DNA of 30,482 nt from VRUE01 sp035548675 (GTDB lineage: Bacteria > Actinomycetota > Thermoleophilia > Solirubrobacterales > 70-9), in assembly GCA_035548675.1 (NCBI GenBank), contig DASZSJ010000059.1:1-30482 (forward strand), in the 5' to 3' direction. The notes beneath the pieces are model-generated. The model made no database searches. It was not told the DNA's origin and worked only from the letters and a program-made list of their open reading frames with translations. Below are positions 1-8,031 of the stretch, in pieces (within the stretch, counting starts at the first letter, position 1; every line of letters starts with the position of its first letter). Both the position numbers and the translations under genes were made by a program.

Positions 1-7
1 GGATAGC

Positions 8-964
8 GTGCCCGCGGTGGAGCTCAGCGTGATCGTGCCGAGCCGCGACCGGCAGGGCCTGCTCGAGCGCTGCCTACGCGCACTGTCCATCCAGGAGGGC
101 GCCAGCGGCGCGTTCGAGGTCGTCGTCGTCGACGACGGCTCGCGCGACGGCACCGGCGAGCTGCTGGCCACGATCGCGACCCCCTTCCCGCTGCGCTCGC
201 TGCGGCTTGAGTCGGCGGGGCCCTCACGGGCACGCAACGCCGGAGTAGAGGCGGCGAGCGGCCGCGCCTGCGCCTTCCTCGATGACGACTGCGTCGCCGC
301 TCCGAGCTTTGTCGCCGCCCATCTGGAGGCGCACCGCGCAACGGATTGCCTGGTCGGGATCGGACGACTCAGCCAGCGCCCGCCGACCCGGGCCGACTGG
401 TACGCGCGCGCCTTCGCCCGCGGCTGGGAAGACCATTACGCGCGCATGGAGACCAAGCCGGCGAGCTGGAGCGACTGCTACAGCGGCAACCTCTCGGTGC
501 CGCGCGCCGACCTGCTCGCGCTCGGCGGCTTCGCCGTCGACGTCCCCGTCGGCGAGGACATCGAGCTCGGCTACCGCCTCCAGCAGCGCGGTTGCGAGCT
601 GCGTTACCTACCGGCCGCGGCTGCCGTCCACGACGACGAGAAGCCGCGCGCCCGCCTGCTCAGCGACGCGCGCAAGCACGCCCCCGCCTACCTGCGGTTG
701 GCCGAGCGCCACCCGGCGATGAAGCCGAAGCTGCTCGGTTGGTACCGAGACGCGGGCCGCGGCGAGCTGGCGCTGCGTCGTGCCCTGCTGGCGCTGCGGG
801 TCCCCGCCGGCGCACCCGCTGCGCTCGGGGCCCTGGTTCCGGGACGAGAGAGGCAGGACCTCTGGTACGGGATCAGCTGGCGCTACGCCTTCTGGTGCGA
901 GGTCCGCGGACTACTCGACCGCGGGAACTGGGCGGCGCTGACGGTGGGGGGAACGAGCGGATGA
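8..964 (+). CDS. GT2-family glycosyltransferase (surface glycan assembly)
   Basis: A 318-residue protein with a GT-A fold typical of family 2 glycosyltransferases, which move a sugar from a nucleotide donor to a growing glycan at the inner membrane face. Seen directly: an N-terminal SVIVPSRDR strand, the first acidic motif VVVDDGS at about 39-45, and the metal-binding FLDDDC motif at about 90-95. There is no clear membrane segment. It begins with GTG; the upstream frame is open to the window edge, so the true start could lie outside. Its end overlaps the next gene by ATGA, implying translational coupling. It is closely similar to the N-terminal half of that next gene (shared DWYA.AFA.W..HY, SW.DCY.GNLSV and LGWY/F stretches), so the two look like a duplication. 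Donor and acceptor sugars cannot be told from sequence. Confidence 0.9.
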   Translation: MPAVELSVIVPSRDRQGLLERCLRALSIQEGASGAFEVVVVDDGSRDGTGELLATIATPFPLRSLRLESAGPSRARNAGVEAASGRACAFLDDDCVAAPSFVAAHLEAHRATDCLVGIGRLSQRPPTRADWYARAFARGWEDHYARMETKPASWSDCYSGNLSVPRADLLALGGFAVDVPVGEDIELGYRLQQRGCELRYLPAAAAVHDDEKPRARLLSDARKHAPAYLRLAERHPAMKPKLLGWYRDAGRGELALRRALLALRVPAGAPAALGALVPGRERQDLWYGISWRYAFWCEVRGLLDRGNWAALTVGGTSG

Positions 965-2592
965 GCGAACTCAGCGTCATCGTCGCCACCCACAACCGCG
1001 GCAAACTGCTCGGCCGCTGCCTCGAGGCACTCTGTGGCCAATCACTGGAGCGCGAGCGCTTCGAGGTGATCGTCGCCGACGACGGCTCCGAGGACGACAC
1101 TGCGGCCATCGCCGAACGCTACGCCGCGCGCCTGCAGCTGCGCCTGCTGGGCCTCGACAAGGGCGGTCAGGCGGCGGCGCAAAACGCCGCGATCGAGGCC
1201 GCAACGGCGCCGCTCTGCCTCTTCCTCGACGACGACTGCATTCCCGACCCCGGCTGCCTCGCCGCCCACCTCGAGGCCCACCGTGGTGAGGCCCGGCTGA
1301 TCGGGATCGGCGCCCTCACCCAGGCCGCACCCGAGGCCCGCGACTGGTACGCGCACGCCTTCGCCGCTGCCTGGAACGGCCACTACGAACGGCTCGCCGA
1401 GAAGGTGCCGAGCTGGACTGACTGCTACGGCGGCAACCTCTCGGTGCGCCGCGACGCACTGGCGGAGGTCGGCGGCTTCTCGATCGACATTGGGGTCGAG
1501 GAGGACGCCGACCTCGCCTTCCGCCTCTACCGGGCGAGCTGCGCGCCCACGTTCGTCGCCGGCGGCCACGCCATCCACGACGACCAGAAGCTGCGCGCGC
1601 GGTTGCTCGGCGACTCGCTGCGCCAGGGCGCCGGCCACATCGAGCTGGCGCGCCGCTACCCCGATGCGCGCCCGAAGCTGCTCGGCTGGTTCAGCGAACC
1701 GACCCCCCGCGACGTCACCCTGCGCCGGGCGCTGCTCGCCCTGCGCCTTCCCCCCACCCTCCTCGCCAGCCTCGGACGGCTGCTGCCGAGCGCTCCCAAG
1801 CGCATGCTCTGGTTCTACTTCGTCTCCCGCTACGCCTTCTGGCTCGGCGTGCGGCGCAGCGTCGGGCGCGACTACTGGGTGCGTGCCACCCGCCGCGTGC
1901 CGGTGCTGATGTACCACTCCTTCGACCGCGGCGACCCCGGCGACCGCTACGTGATGCCGCGCCGCTCCTTTGCCCGTCAGATGCGGCTGCTGAGGCTGCT
2001 GCGCTGCCGCGTGCTCAGCTTCGAGCGGCTGGTTGCGCTGATGCGCAGCGGCGAGCTGCCGCCGCGGCGTGCGGTCGCAATCACGATCGACGACGGCTAC
2101 CGCGACAACCTCGAGGTCGCCGCGCCGGTCTTGCGCCGCCACCGCTTCGGAGCGACGATCTTTCTCGTCAGTAACCGCCTCGGCGGGGTCAACGACTGGG
2201 ATGAGGAGGGCGCGGTCGTCGGCCGCCCGCTGCTAGATCGGGAGGAGATCGCCGAGCTGGGCGAGGCGGGAATCTCGTTCGGCGCCCACACCCGCACCCA
2301 CCGGCCACTGCCCGAGCTGGCCGACGCCGAGGTGAGCGAGGAGATCGCCGGCTCGCGCCAGCAGCTCGAAGGCGAGCTGGGTATCCCGGTGACGACCTTC
2401 GCCTACCCCTACGGGCGGCGCGACGAGCGCGCCGTCGCCGCCGTCGCCGCGGCCGGTTACGAGGCCGCCTGCACGACCCACCCGCTCCCCGCTCGGCTCG
2501 ACGACGACCTGCTGCAAGTGCCGCGGATCGAGGTCCGCGCCGGCGACTCGCTGCGCCGCTTCGCGGTCAAGCTCTGCCGCGGCGGTCGCTGA
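961..2592 (+). CDS. Bifunctional GT2 glycosyltransferase - NodB polysaccharide deacetylase fusion
   Basis: A 543-residue two-domain protein. Residues 1 to about 300 are a GT2 transferase with VIVADDGS near 37-44 and LFLDDDC near 87-93. From about 310 to the end it is a carbohydrate esterase 4 (NodB) domain: VLMYHSF at its start, the metal-binding pair in TIDDGY (Asp377, Asp378), GAHTRTH (His443 and His447) and FAYPYGRR further on. CE4 enzymes remove N- or O-acetyl groups from polysaccharides using a divalent metal. No signal peptide or convincing membrane helix is seen, so both reactions would be cytoplasmic, perhaps acting on the lipid-linked glycan before export. The ATG overlaps the upstream stop (ATGA). 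A longer in-frame opening back to 346 is the shadow of the previous gene and was not used. Confidence 0.88.
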   Translation: MSELSVIVATHNRGKLLGRCLEALCGQSLERERFEVIVADDGSEDDTAAIAERYAARLQLRLLGLDKGGQAAAQNAAIEAATAPLCLFLDDDCIPDPGCLAAHLEAHRGEARLIGIGALTQAAPEARDWYAHAFAAAWNGHYERLAEKVPSWTDCYGGNLSVRRDALAEVGGFSIDIGVEEDADLAFRLYRASCAPTFVAGGHAIHDDQKLRARLLGDSLRQGAGHIELARRYPDARPKLLGWFSEPTPRDVTLRRALLALRLPPTLLASLGRLLPSAPKRMLWFYFVSRYAFWLGVRRSVGRDYWVRATRRVPVLMYHSFDRGDPGDRYVMPRRSFARQMRLLRLLRCRVLSFERLVALMRSGELPPRRAVAITIDDGYRDNLEVAAPVLRRHRFGATIFLVSNRLGGVNDWDEEGAVVGRPLLDREEIAELGEAGISFGAHTRTHRPLPELADAEVSEEIAGSRQQLEGELGIPVTTFAYPYGRRDERAVAAVAAAGYEAACTTHPLPARLDDDLLQVPRIEVRAGDSLRRFAVKLCRGGR

Positions 2593-2630
2593 GCGCCGCC
2601 CCTGGGACCGCCCACCCGGGAGCGTGCCCG

Positions 2631-3899
2631 TCAGGCCGGCAGGTGCCAGCGGTGCGGCAGGACGACGTCGCCGTCGGCGCCGGCCACCGGCATCGGCCGT
2701 TCGCCCAGCACCCCGGGCTCGACGTCGAAGAACGCCGCTGCCTGCAGGCCGTGCTGGATCTGGCGCCGGCCTTTGACCACGAAGTCGATCCGGTAGCGGC
2801 CGGGGATCAGCGGCAGATCCTCGATCTCGCACTCGATTCGCGGCCCCAGCTCTGGGTCGCGAACATCGCTCGGCGCCGAAACCTCGCTGTCGAGCGTTGC
2901 CACCGGCTGGCCGAGGCTGTTGACGATCGTGATCTGGCACTCGGTCATCGGCAGCACCCCGGTCAGCTCCAAGACCACCTTCGCCGGCCGGCCGCCGACG
3001 GCGACGTCGAGCTGGCCGGAGCGGGCGTCCTGCACGGCAACGCGGCGGACGAGGATCTCACCCCAGGAGCGGCTGTCGTAGTCACTGCGCTCGGTCAGGT
3101 CGTCGGCGGCGGAGCGCTCCAGCGTGCGCAGGTAGCCGTCGATCGCCTCGGCGATCGGGGCGTCGGCGATCACCTTGCCCTGCTCGAGCAGCACGCCGCG
3201 CTGACAGAGCGCCTGGATCACTGCCAGGTTGTGGGAGACGAAGACAACCGTGCGCCCCTCCTGCGCCACCTCGCTCATCTTCGCCAGCGACTTGCGCTGG
3301 AAGGCGGCGTCGCCGACGGCGAGCACCTCGTCAACGAGCAGGATCTCCGGCTCGAGGTGGGCGGCAACGGCAAAGGCGAGCCGCACCGACATGCCGCTCG
3401 AGTAGCGCTTGACCGGAGTGTCGAGGAAGCGCTCGATGTCGGCGAAGGCGACGATTTCGTCGAAGCGGGCGCGGATCTCGGCGCGGCGCATGCCGAGCAC
3501 GGCGCCGTTGAGGAAGATGTTCTCGCGCCCGGTCAGCTCGGGGTGGAATCCGGTGCCGACCTCGAGCAGCGAGCCGGCCCGTCCGGTGACGTCGACGTAG
3601 CCCGTACTCGGCTCGACGATGCGCGAGAGGATCTTCAGCAGCGTGCTCTTGCCGGCACCGTTGTGTCCGATCAGGCCGACGACCTCGCCGCTGCGGATCG
3701 TCAGCGAGACGTCGCGCAGCGCCCAGAGCAGCTGCAACTCCTCGTCCTCTGGCCGCTGCTCGCGGCGGCGGCCGAAGCGACCGAGCGAGCGGCGCACGGC
3801 GTTGACCATGCCCTCGCGCAGGGTGTCGTAGCCGCGCGCACCAAGACCGAGCCGGTAGCTCTTGCCCAGTTCCTTGGCCTCGATCGCAACGTTGCCCAT
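2631..3899 (-). CDS. wzt: Polysaccharide ABC exporter ATPase, Wzt type with C-terminal glycan-binding-like domain
   Basis: A 422-residue ABC ATPase that would power export of a polysaccharide or teichoic-acid-like polymer. Seen: Walker A GHNGAGKST at 78-86, ABC signature region YSSGM at 166-170, Walker B ILLVDE at 186-191, followed by the D-loop-like VLAVGD and a switch histidine in VFVSHN. Residues from about 270 form an extra beta-rich domain (ending VVLPHRWHLPA) in the place of the Wzt C-terminal domain, which in studied O-antigen exporters binds the terminal cap of the polymer. The start is MGNVAIEAKE; 79 extra in-frame residues upstream belong to the shadow of the permease gene. It lies 2 nt after the permease stop, so the two form one operon. 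Confidence 0.92.
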   Translation of the reverse strand: MGNVAIEAKELGKSYRLGLGARGYDTLREGMVNAVRRSLGRFGRRREQRPEDEELQLLWALRDVSLTIRSGEVVGLIGHNGAGKSTLLKILSRIVEPSTGYVDVTGRAGSLLEVGTGFHPELTGRENIFLNGAVLGMRRAEIRARFDEIVAFADIERFLDTPVKRYSSGMSVRLAFAVAAHLEPEILLVDEVLAVGDAAFQRKSLAKMSEVAQEGRTVVFVSHNLAVIQALCQRGVLLEQGKVIADAPIAEAIDGYLRTLERSAADDLTERSDYDSRSWGEILVRRVAVQDARSGQLDVAVGGRPAKVVLELTGVLPMTECQITIVNSLGQPVATLDSEVSAPSDVRDPELGPRIECEIEDLPLIPGRYRIDFVVKGRRQIQHGLQAAAFFDVEPGVLGERPMPVAGADGDVVLPHRWHLPA

Positions 3900-3901
3900 G
3901 G

Positions 3902-4762
3902 CTAGATGTAGTCGGCGAAACTGCGCTCGACGCGGTCGAAGTAGGCAAGGCCAAGGACGAAGATGACGGCGGCGGAGACGGCCGAGATGCCGATCAGGTC
4001 CAGCGGCGCTTCGTTGCCCAGCACCGCCCAGCGGAAGCCTTCGACCACCCCGACCATCGGGTTGATCGCAGTCAGCGTGCGCCAGGGCTCGCCGATCAGG
4101 CTGCTCGGGTAGACGACGGGGGTGGCGAAAAGCCACATCTGGATTGCGAAAGGGATCACGTACTTGACGTCGCGGTAGCGCACGTTGATCGCCGAGAGCG
4201 CCGCCGTCGCCCCAAGCACGGCGGCGAGCATGATCGCGACCAGGACCGGCAGCGCGAAGACGGCGAGCGGCGGCACGATGCCGTAGATGAGGACGATCGC
4301 GAAGAGGATGACGAGCGAGATGCCGAGGTCGACGAGGCCGGCGGCGATCGCCCCGGCCGGCATGAAGATGCGCGGAAAGTAGATCTTCGAGACCAGGGCC
4401 GAGTTGCTGACCAGGCTTTCGGAGCCGAGCAGCAGGGCATTGGCGAAGAAGGTCCAGGGAACGAGGGCGGAGAGGCTGAAGAGGGCGTAGGGCAGGCCGT
4501 CCGAGGCGACGCCGGCGACGCCGCCGAAGAAGAGCGAGAAGACGACCATGAAGCCGATCGGCTGCAGCACCGCCCAGGCGGCGCCGAGCGCGGTCTGGCG
4601 ATAGCGAACCTTGATGTCGCGGGCGGCGATTTGGTAGGCGAGGTCGCGGTAGCGCCAGAGCTCGCGCGGCGAGAGCACGCGGCTGAAGCCGGTGGTCGCC
4701 TGCAGGCGCACGGTGACGGGAGCCGTTGGGCCGGCCGGCGGCGAAGCGGTCTCAGCACTCAT
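3902..4762 (-). CDS. wzm: Polysaccharide ABC exporter permease, Wzm/TagG type
   Basis: A 286-residue integral membrane protein of the ABC-2 family, partner of the ATPase just downstream. The sequence shows the family hallmarks: a cytoplasmic N-terminal stretch (LWRYRDLAYQIAARDIKVRY), the QTALGAAWAVLQP amphipathic segment, about six hydrophobic helices, and a late NPMVGVVEGFRWA motif before the last helices. The start chosen is MSAETASPPA, preceded at 5 nt by GGAGG; the frame continues 46 codons upstream but that extension is Arg-rich and unlike the family. About 200 nt separate this start from the deacetylase stop, containing a strong inverted repeat. Confidence 0.92.
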   Translation of the reverse strand: MSAETASPPAGPTAPVTVRLQATTGFSRVLSPRELWRYRDLAYQIAARDIKVRYRQTALGAAWAVLQPIGFMVVFSLFFGGVAGVASDGLPYALFSLSALVPWTFFANALLLGSESLVSNSALVSKIYFPRIFMPAGAIAAGLVDLGISLVILFAIVLIYGIVPPLAVFALPVLVAIMLAAVLGATAALSAINVRYRDVKYVIPFAIQMWLFATPVVYPSSLIGEPWRTLTAINPMVGVVEGFRWAVLGNEAPLDLIGISAVSAAVIFVLGLAYFDRVERSFADYI

Positions 4763-4914
4763 CAGCGCCTCCATCGGCGCCGGCGCCAATGGACTCAAGC
4801 CCCTGGTCGGACGCTTGCGGCGAAAGCGTCGCGCGACCGTCAATCCCCGCCCTCCGCGACCCAGCGTCCATCCCAACACCTTCGCCACCAACCCCCGCAC
4901 CCCTCGCCACCCCG

Positions 4915-4970
4915 CCCGCTGACTTCGCCTTTGTTGGGGCTATTGGAGTAGGAAAGGCGAAGTCAGCGGG
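4915..4970. terminator. Perfect 18-bp inverted repeat, likely terminator of the deacetylase gene
   Basis: Left arm 4915-4932 (CCCGCTGACTTCGCCTTT) and right arm 4953-4970 are exact reverse complements, with a 20-nt loop. The right arm runs into the last codons and stop of the minus-strand deacetylase gene. There is no clear U-tract, so it may act as a GC-rich terminator or an mRNA 3'-end stabiliser rather than a textbook intrinsic terminator. From 4763 to 4914 I see no gene or other clear signal. Confidence 0.6.
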
Positions 4971-5781
4971 AGTTGGAGGGGTCGAGGCGGACGCCGGCGA
5001 GGGTGAGGAGGGCGTCGCGGAGCACACCCGGACGCCAGCCGGCCAGGGCCAGCTTGCGGCGCAGCTTGCGGGGGGTGTCGCTGGCGTGGACCTCGACCCG
5101 GGGGACGGTGAGGAGGTCGCCGCCGGGGCGCGGGTCGCCCCAGGCTGTGGTGAAGGCGACGGCGTAGCCGGCCTCGCGCACGGCCTCGCGCACGGCCGGG
5201 CTCCAGCGGCCGTAGGGGTAGGAGAAGGCGCGCGGGCGCGGCACCCCGGCCGCCTCGATCCGCGCCGCCGAATCCTCCAGCTCCGCCGCCAGCTCCGCCG
5301 CCGGCACCTCCGGCAACGGCCGGTGGTTGACCGTGTGCGAGCCGACCTCGATGCCGGCGGCGCCGACCGTCGCCAGGTCCGCGGCGGCGAGCAGGCGCAG
5401 GTTCGCCGCCCCCTTGTGGTGGTCCCAGTCGTTGGCGCCGCCGAGGTGGCCGGCGACGGCGAAGACGACCGCCGGGACGCCGCGCTCGCCCAGCAGCGGC
5501 GCCGCCACCTCGAGCAGGTCGGTGTAAGCGTCGTCGAAGCTGACCAGGACGGCGCGCCGCGGCAGCCGCCCCTCCCCCGCCAGCCAGGCGAGCACCGCAT
5601 CGAGGTCGACGAAATGCCAGCCATGCGCCGCGAGGTCGTCGAGCTGGGCGGCGAAGAGCCCGGGCGCGACGCCGTACTCGGCCAGGACCGGGTCGTCGCG
5701 CAGGTCGGCGATCGCGTGGTAGGCGAGAATGCGCAACCGCGAACGCCCCCCGGCGGGGCTAGGCGAAGCCAGAGATGCCAC
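4963..5781 (-). CDS. Polysaccharide deacetylase, CE4/NodB family
   Basis: A 272-residue stand-alone NodB-domain protein, a metal-dependent deacetylase of surface polysaccharide. Seen: LAYHAIADL near the start, the Asp pair in VSFDDAYTD (Asp83, Asp84), SHTVNH with His149 and His153 as metal ligands, and SYPYGR near 187-192. It resembles the C-terminal half of the GT2-NodB fusion at 961-2592 (shared GG.NDWD, RPLPE, YPYGR and VPR.EV.A.D stretches), so the locus holds two related deacetylase domains. No signal peptide is evident. The GTG start at 5781 makes its 5' end overlap the divergent gene at 5775 by 7 nt; a TTG at 5736 would shorten it by 15 residues and remove the overlap. Confidence 0.87.
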   Translation of the reverse strand: MASLASPSPAGGRSRLRILAYHAIADLRDDPVLAEYGVAPGLFAAQLDDLAAHGWHFVDLDAVLAWLAGEGRLPRRAVLVSFDDAYTDLLEVAAPLLGERGVPAVVFAVAGHLGGANDWDHHKGAANLRLLAAADLATVGAAGIEVGSHTVNHRPLPEVPAAELAAELEDSAARIEAAGVPRPRAFSYPYGRWSPAVREAVREAGYAVAFTTAWGDPRPGGDLLTVPRVEVHASDTPRKLRRKLALAGWRPGVLRDALLTLAGVRLDPSNSR

Positions 5782-6731
5782 AACCTTTCTTCAGCGTCGT
5801 CATCACCACCTACAACCGTGCGCGGATCGTATGCCGCTGCATCGACGCCTGCCTTGCCCAGGACTTCTCCGACTTCGAGCTCGTCGTCGTCGACGACGGC
5901 TCCAGTGACGACACGCGGGCGGTGCTGCGCGAGCGCTACGACGACGGCCGCCTGCGCGTCGTCGCCCATCCGGACAACCGGGGCATCAACCCCGCCCGCC
6001 ACACCGGCTCGGCCGCGGCGCGCGGCGAGTGGGTCGTCGTCGTCGACAGCGACGACGAGCTGCTGCCGGGCGCGCTGGCCCGCCTGCGCGAGCTGATCGA
6101 GGGCCTGCCGCCGGGGGTGCGGGTGCTGCGCAGCCGCCAGCTCCACGACGACGGCCACGTCACCCCCCGCTTCGTCCCCGACGGCCCCTACGGCTACGAG
6201 GGCCGCATTCGCTGGGCCGAGACCGAGGGCGGCAACGACGCCGCCCGCTGCATCGAGCGCGCCGTCTTCGCCGAGACGCCCTACGTCGACGGCCGCCGCG
6301 GCGCGATGGAGACGCTCTTCGAGCTCAACCTGGCCGAGCGCGAGACCAGCGTCTGCGTCGAGGACGTCCTGACCGCGGTTCACGCCGACGCCCCCGACAG
6401 CTGGCTACGCGCGGTCGAGTCCGCCGAGGTGATTCCGCGCCTGCGCCGCGAGGCGCCCGACATGCTCTGGATGGCCGAGACCGTCCTGTCCCGCCACGGC
6501 GACGCCCTGCGGCGCTGGGGTCCCCATCAGTACGTCACCGTCCTGCGCATCGCGGCCACCCAGGCCTTCATCCTCGGCCAGCGCCGCCGCGGCGCCCGCT
6601 ATTCGCTGCGGGCCCTGCGCCGCAAACCCCTTACCCCCGCCGCCTGGATCACCCTCCTCCTCGGCCTCCTCGGCCCCGGCCCCACCGCCCGCGGCGCCGT
6701 CGCCTACCGCCGCCTCGCCGCCTCGCGCTGA
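5775..6731 (+). CDS. GT2-family glycosyltransferase
   Basis: A 318-residue GT-A transferase. The N-terminus MPQPFFSVVITTYNRA is a standard GT2 beginning; the nucleotide-binding motif VVVDDGSSDD is at about 37-46 and the DXD-type motif DSDDE at 91-95. The C-terminal third is Arg-rich with a hydrophobic LLLGLLGPG stretch that may touch the membrane. It is less like the two GT2 domains at the window start than those are to each other. Both ends are crowded: the 5' end overlaps the divergent deacetylase start and the 3' end overlaps the convergent flippase gene by 28 nt, so any promoter must lie inside the deacetylase coding region. Confidence 0.88.
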   Translation: MPQPFFSVVITTYNRARIVCRCIDACLAQDFSDFELVVVDDGSSDDTRAVLRERYDDGRLRVVAHPDNRGINPARHTGSAAARGEWVVVVDSDDELLPGALARLRELIEGLPPGVRVLRSRQLHDDGHVTPRFVPDGPYGYEGRIRWAETEGGNDAARCIERAVFAETPYVDGRRGAMETLFELNLAERETSVCVEDVLTAVHADAPDSWLRAVESAEVIPRLRREAPDMLWMAETVLSRHGDALRRWGPHQYVTVLRIAATQAFILGQRRRGARYSLRALRRKPLTPAAWITLLLGLLGPGPTARGAVAYRRLAASR

Positions 6732-8029
6732 GCCGAGCTCCCTCCCCGCTGGGCGAAGAGGACCGGGCGCAGCAGGGTCGCCAGGAGGACGAGGGCGATC
6801 GCGGTCTGGGAGGCGGTCCAGACGTAGCCGACGGCGTCGATGCCGAGACTGGGCAGCAGCAGGGCGCTGAGGCCGAGGACGAGGACGCAGTGGGTGCCCT
6901 GGATCGAGACGACGGCGCGGCCGAGGTGCTCGATGCGGGCGACGCCGATCCCCAGGGTGACGATCGCGTTGGGGACCATGCCGAGCATCAGCAGGCGCAG
7001 CAGCGTCGCGCCTTCGTCGGCGTAGTCGGCGCCGAAGACCAGCAGCGCCCAGGGCGCGAGGAGAGCGGCGAGGGCGGCGACCGGGACCACCAGCCGCAGC
7101 GTCTGTCCCAGCGCCCGCCGGGCGAGCTCGCGCAGGCGGTCCATCTCACTCGCCGCCTCGACCGTGAGCGAGGTCATCACGTTGAGCGCGATCAGCTCGA
7201 TCGCCAGCGAGACCATCCAGGGCACGAAGAAGTAGGCGGCGTCGGCGGCGCTGACCCGGTTGGCGACGAGGATCGGCATGTAGAGGTTGCCGGCGAGCGT
7301 GAAGAGCTTGCCGGCGTAGTTGCCGGTCGCCATCGAGAGCAGTTGGCGGCGGTCGAGCGACCCCTCGCGCGCCGCGGTCGCCGGGATCAGCCGCCGGAAG
7401 ACCAGCGCGTTGACGATGACGACGGCGAGGGCCAGCGGGGCGGTCCAGGCGACGAACGGGCCCGACCCCGTCAGCGAGCTGGCGAGGACGATCAGCAGCA
7501 GCAGCTTGGCCAGTGCGTAGAGCGAGTTCTCCAGCGGGATCCACTTTGCCGCGCGCAGCCCGGTGAGGACGCTGTCCTGCAGGGTGAAGACCGTCGTCGC
7601 GCCGGTGGCGAGGACGAAGCCGACCAACCAGCCGCCGCTGGAGAGGAACTCCAACTCCGGCGACCAGACGCTGGCGCTCAGCGCCGCCAGCAGGCCAAAG
7701 GCGAGCGCCAGGGTGATGGTGAGCGCGTAGCTGCGGCTGACCAGGCGGTGGGTCGAGGCGCCGGCGACCGGCAGGTAGCGCACCAGCACCGCCGCCAGCC
7801 CCAGCGTGCACGCTTCCGCAACCAGCGTCATCGCCGAGATCGCCGCCGCATTGAGGCCGACGACGCGGGCGCTGTAGGAGTGGGCGGCGAGCGCCCAGAA
7901 GGCGACCCCGAGCAGGCTGGTCACGCCGGTGCCGACGATCAGGTAATAGCCGGTGCGGTAGAGCGGGTCGCTGAGGTGCCGGCGCAGCCAGCCGCCGGCG
8001 GCCGGCGCCGACTCGGGCGAGGCGGACAC
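6704..8029 (-). CDS. Polysaccharide/lipid-linked oligosaccharide flippase (Wzx/MOP-like)
   Basis: A 441-residue membrane protein with roughly 12-14 hydrophobic segments and few charged loops, in the style of the MOP exporter superfamily (Wzx/polysaccharide biosynthesis protein) that flips lipid-linked glycan units across the membrane. Landmarks are YYLIVGTGVTSLLG in the first helix, GLRAAKWIPLENSLYALAK in the middle and GNYAGKLFTLAGNLYMPIL before the second half. The GTG start (VSASPESAP) lies 2 nt beyond the stop of the GT4 gene, so the two are co-transcribed; the frame continues far upstream only as a shadow of that gene. Its last 28 nt overlap the end of the convergent GT2 gene. The exact substrate cannot be inferred. 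Confidence 0.85.
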   Translation of the reverse strand: MSASPESAPAAGGWLRRHLSDPLYRTGYYLIVGTGVTSLLGVAFWALAAHSYSARVVGLNAAAISAMTLVAEACTLGLAAVLVRYLPVAGASTHRLVSRSYALTITLALAFGLLAALSASVWSPELEFLSSGGWLVGFVLATGATTVFTLQDSVLTGLRAAKWIPLENSLYALAKLLLLIVLASSLTGSGPFVAWTAPLALAVVIVNALVFRRLIPATAAREGSLDRRQLLSMATGNYAGKLFTLAGNLYMPILVANRVSAADAAYFFVPWMVSLAIELIALNVMTSLTVEAASEMDRLRELARRALGQTLRLVVPVAALAALLAPWALLVFGADYADEGATLLRLLMLGMVPNAIVTLGIGVARIEHLGRAVVSIQGTHCVLVLGLSALLLPSLGIDAVGYVWTASQTAIALVLLATLLRPVLFAQRGGSSAQREAARRR

Positions 8030-8031
8030 GG

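Noticed and set aside
4763..4900. A 46-residue N-terminal extension of the Wzm-like permease
   Set aside because: Arg-rich, unlike the family, and a GGAGG ribosome binding site lies right before the internal ATG at 4762.
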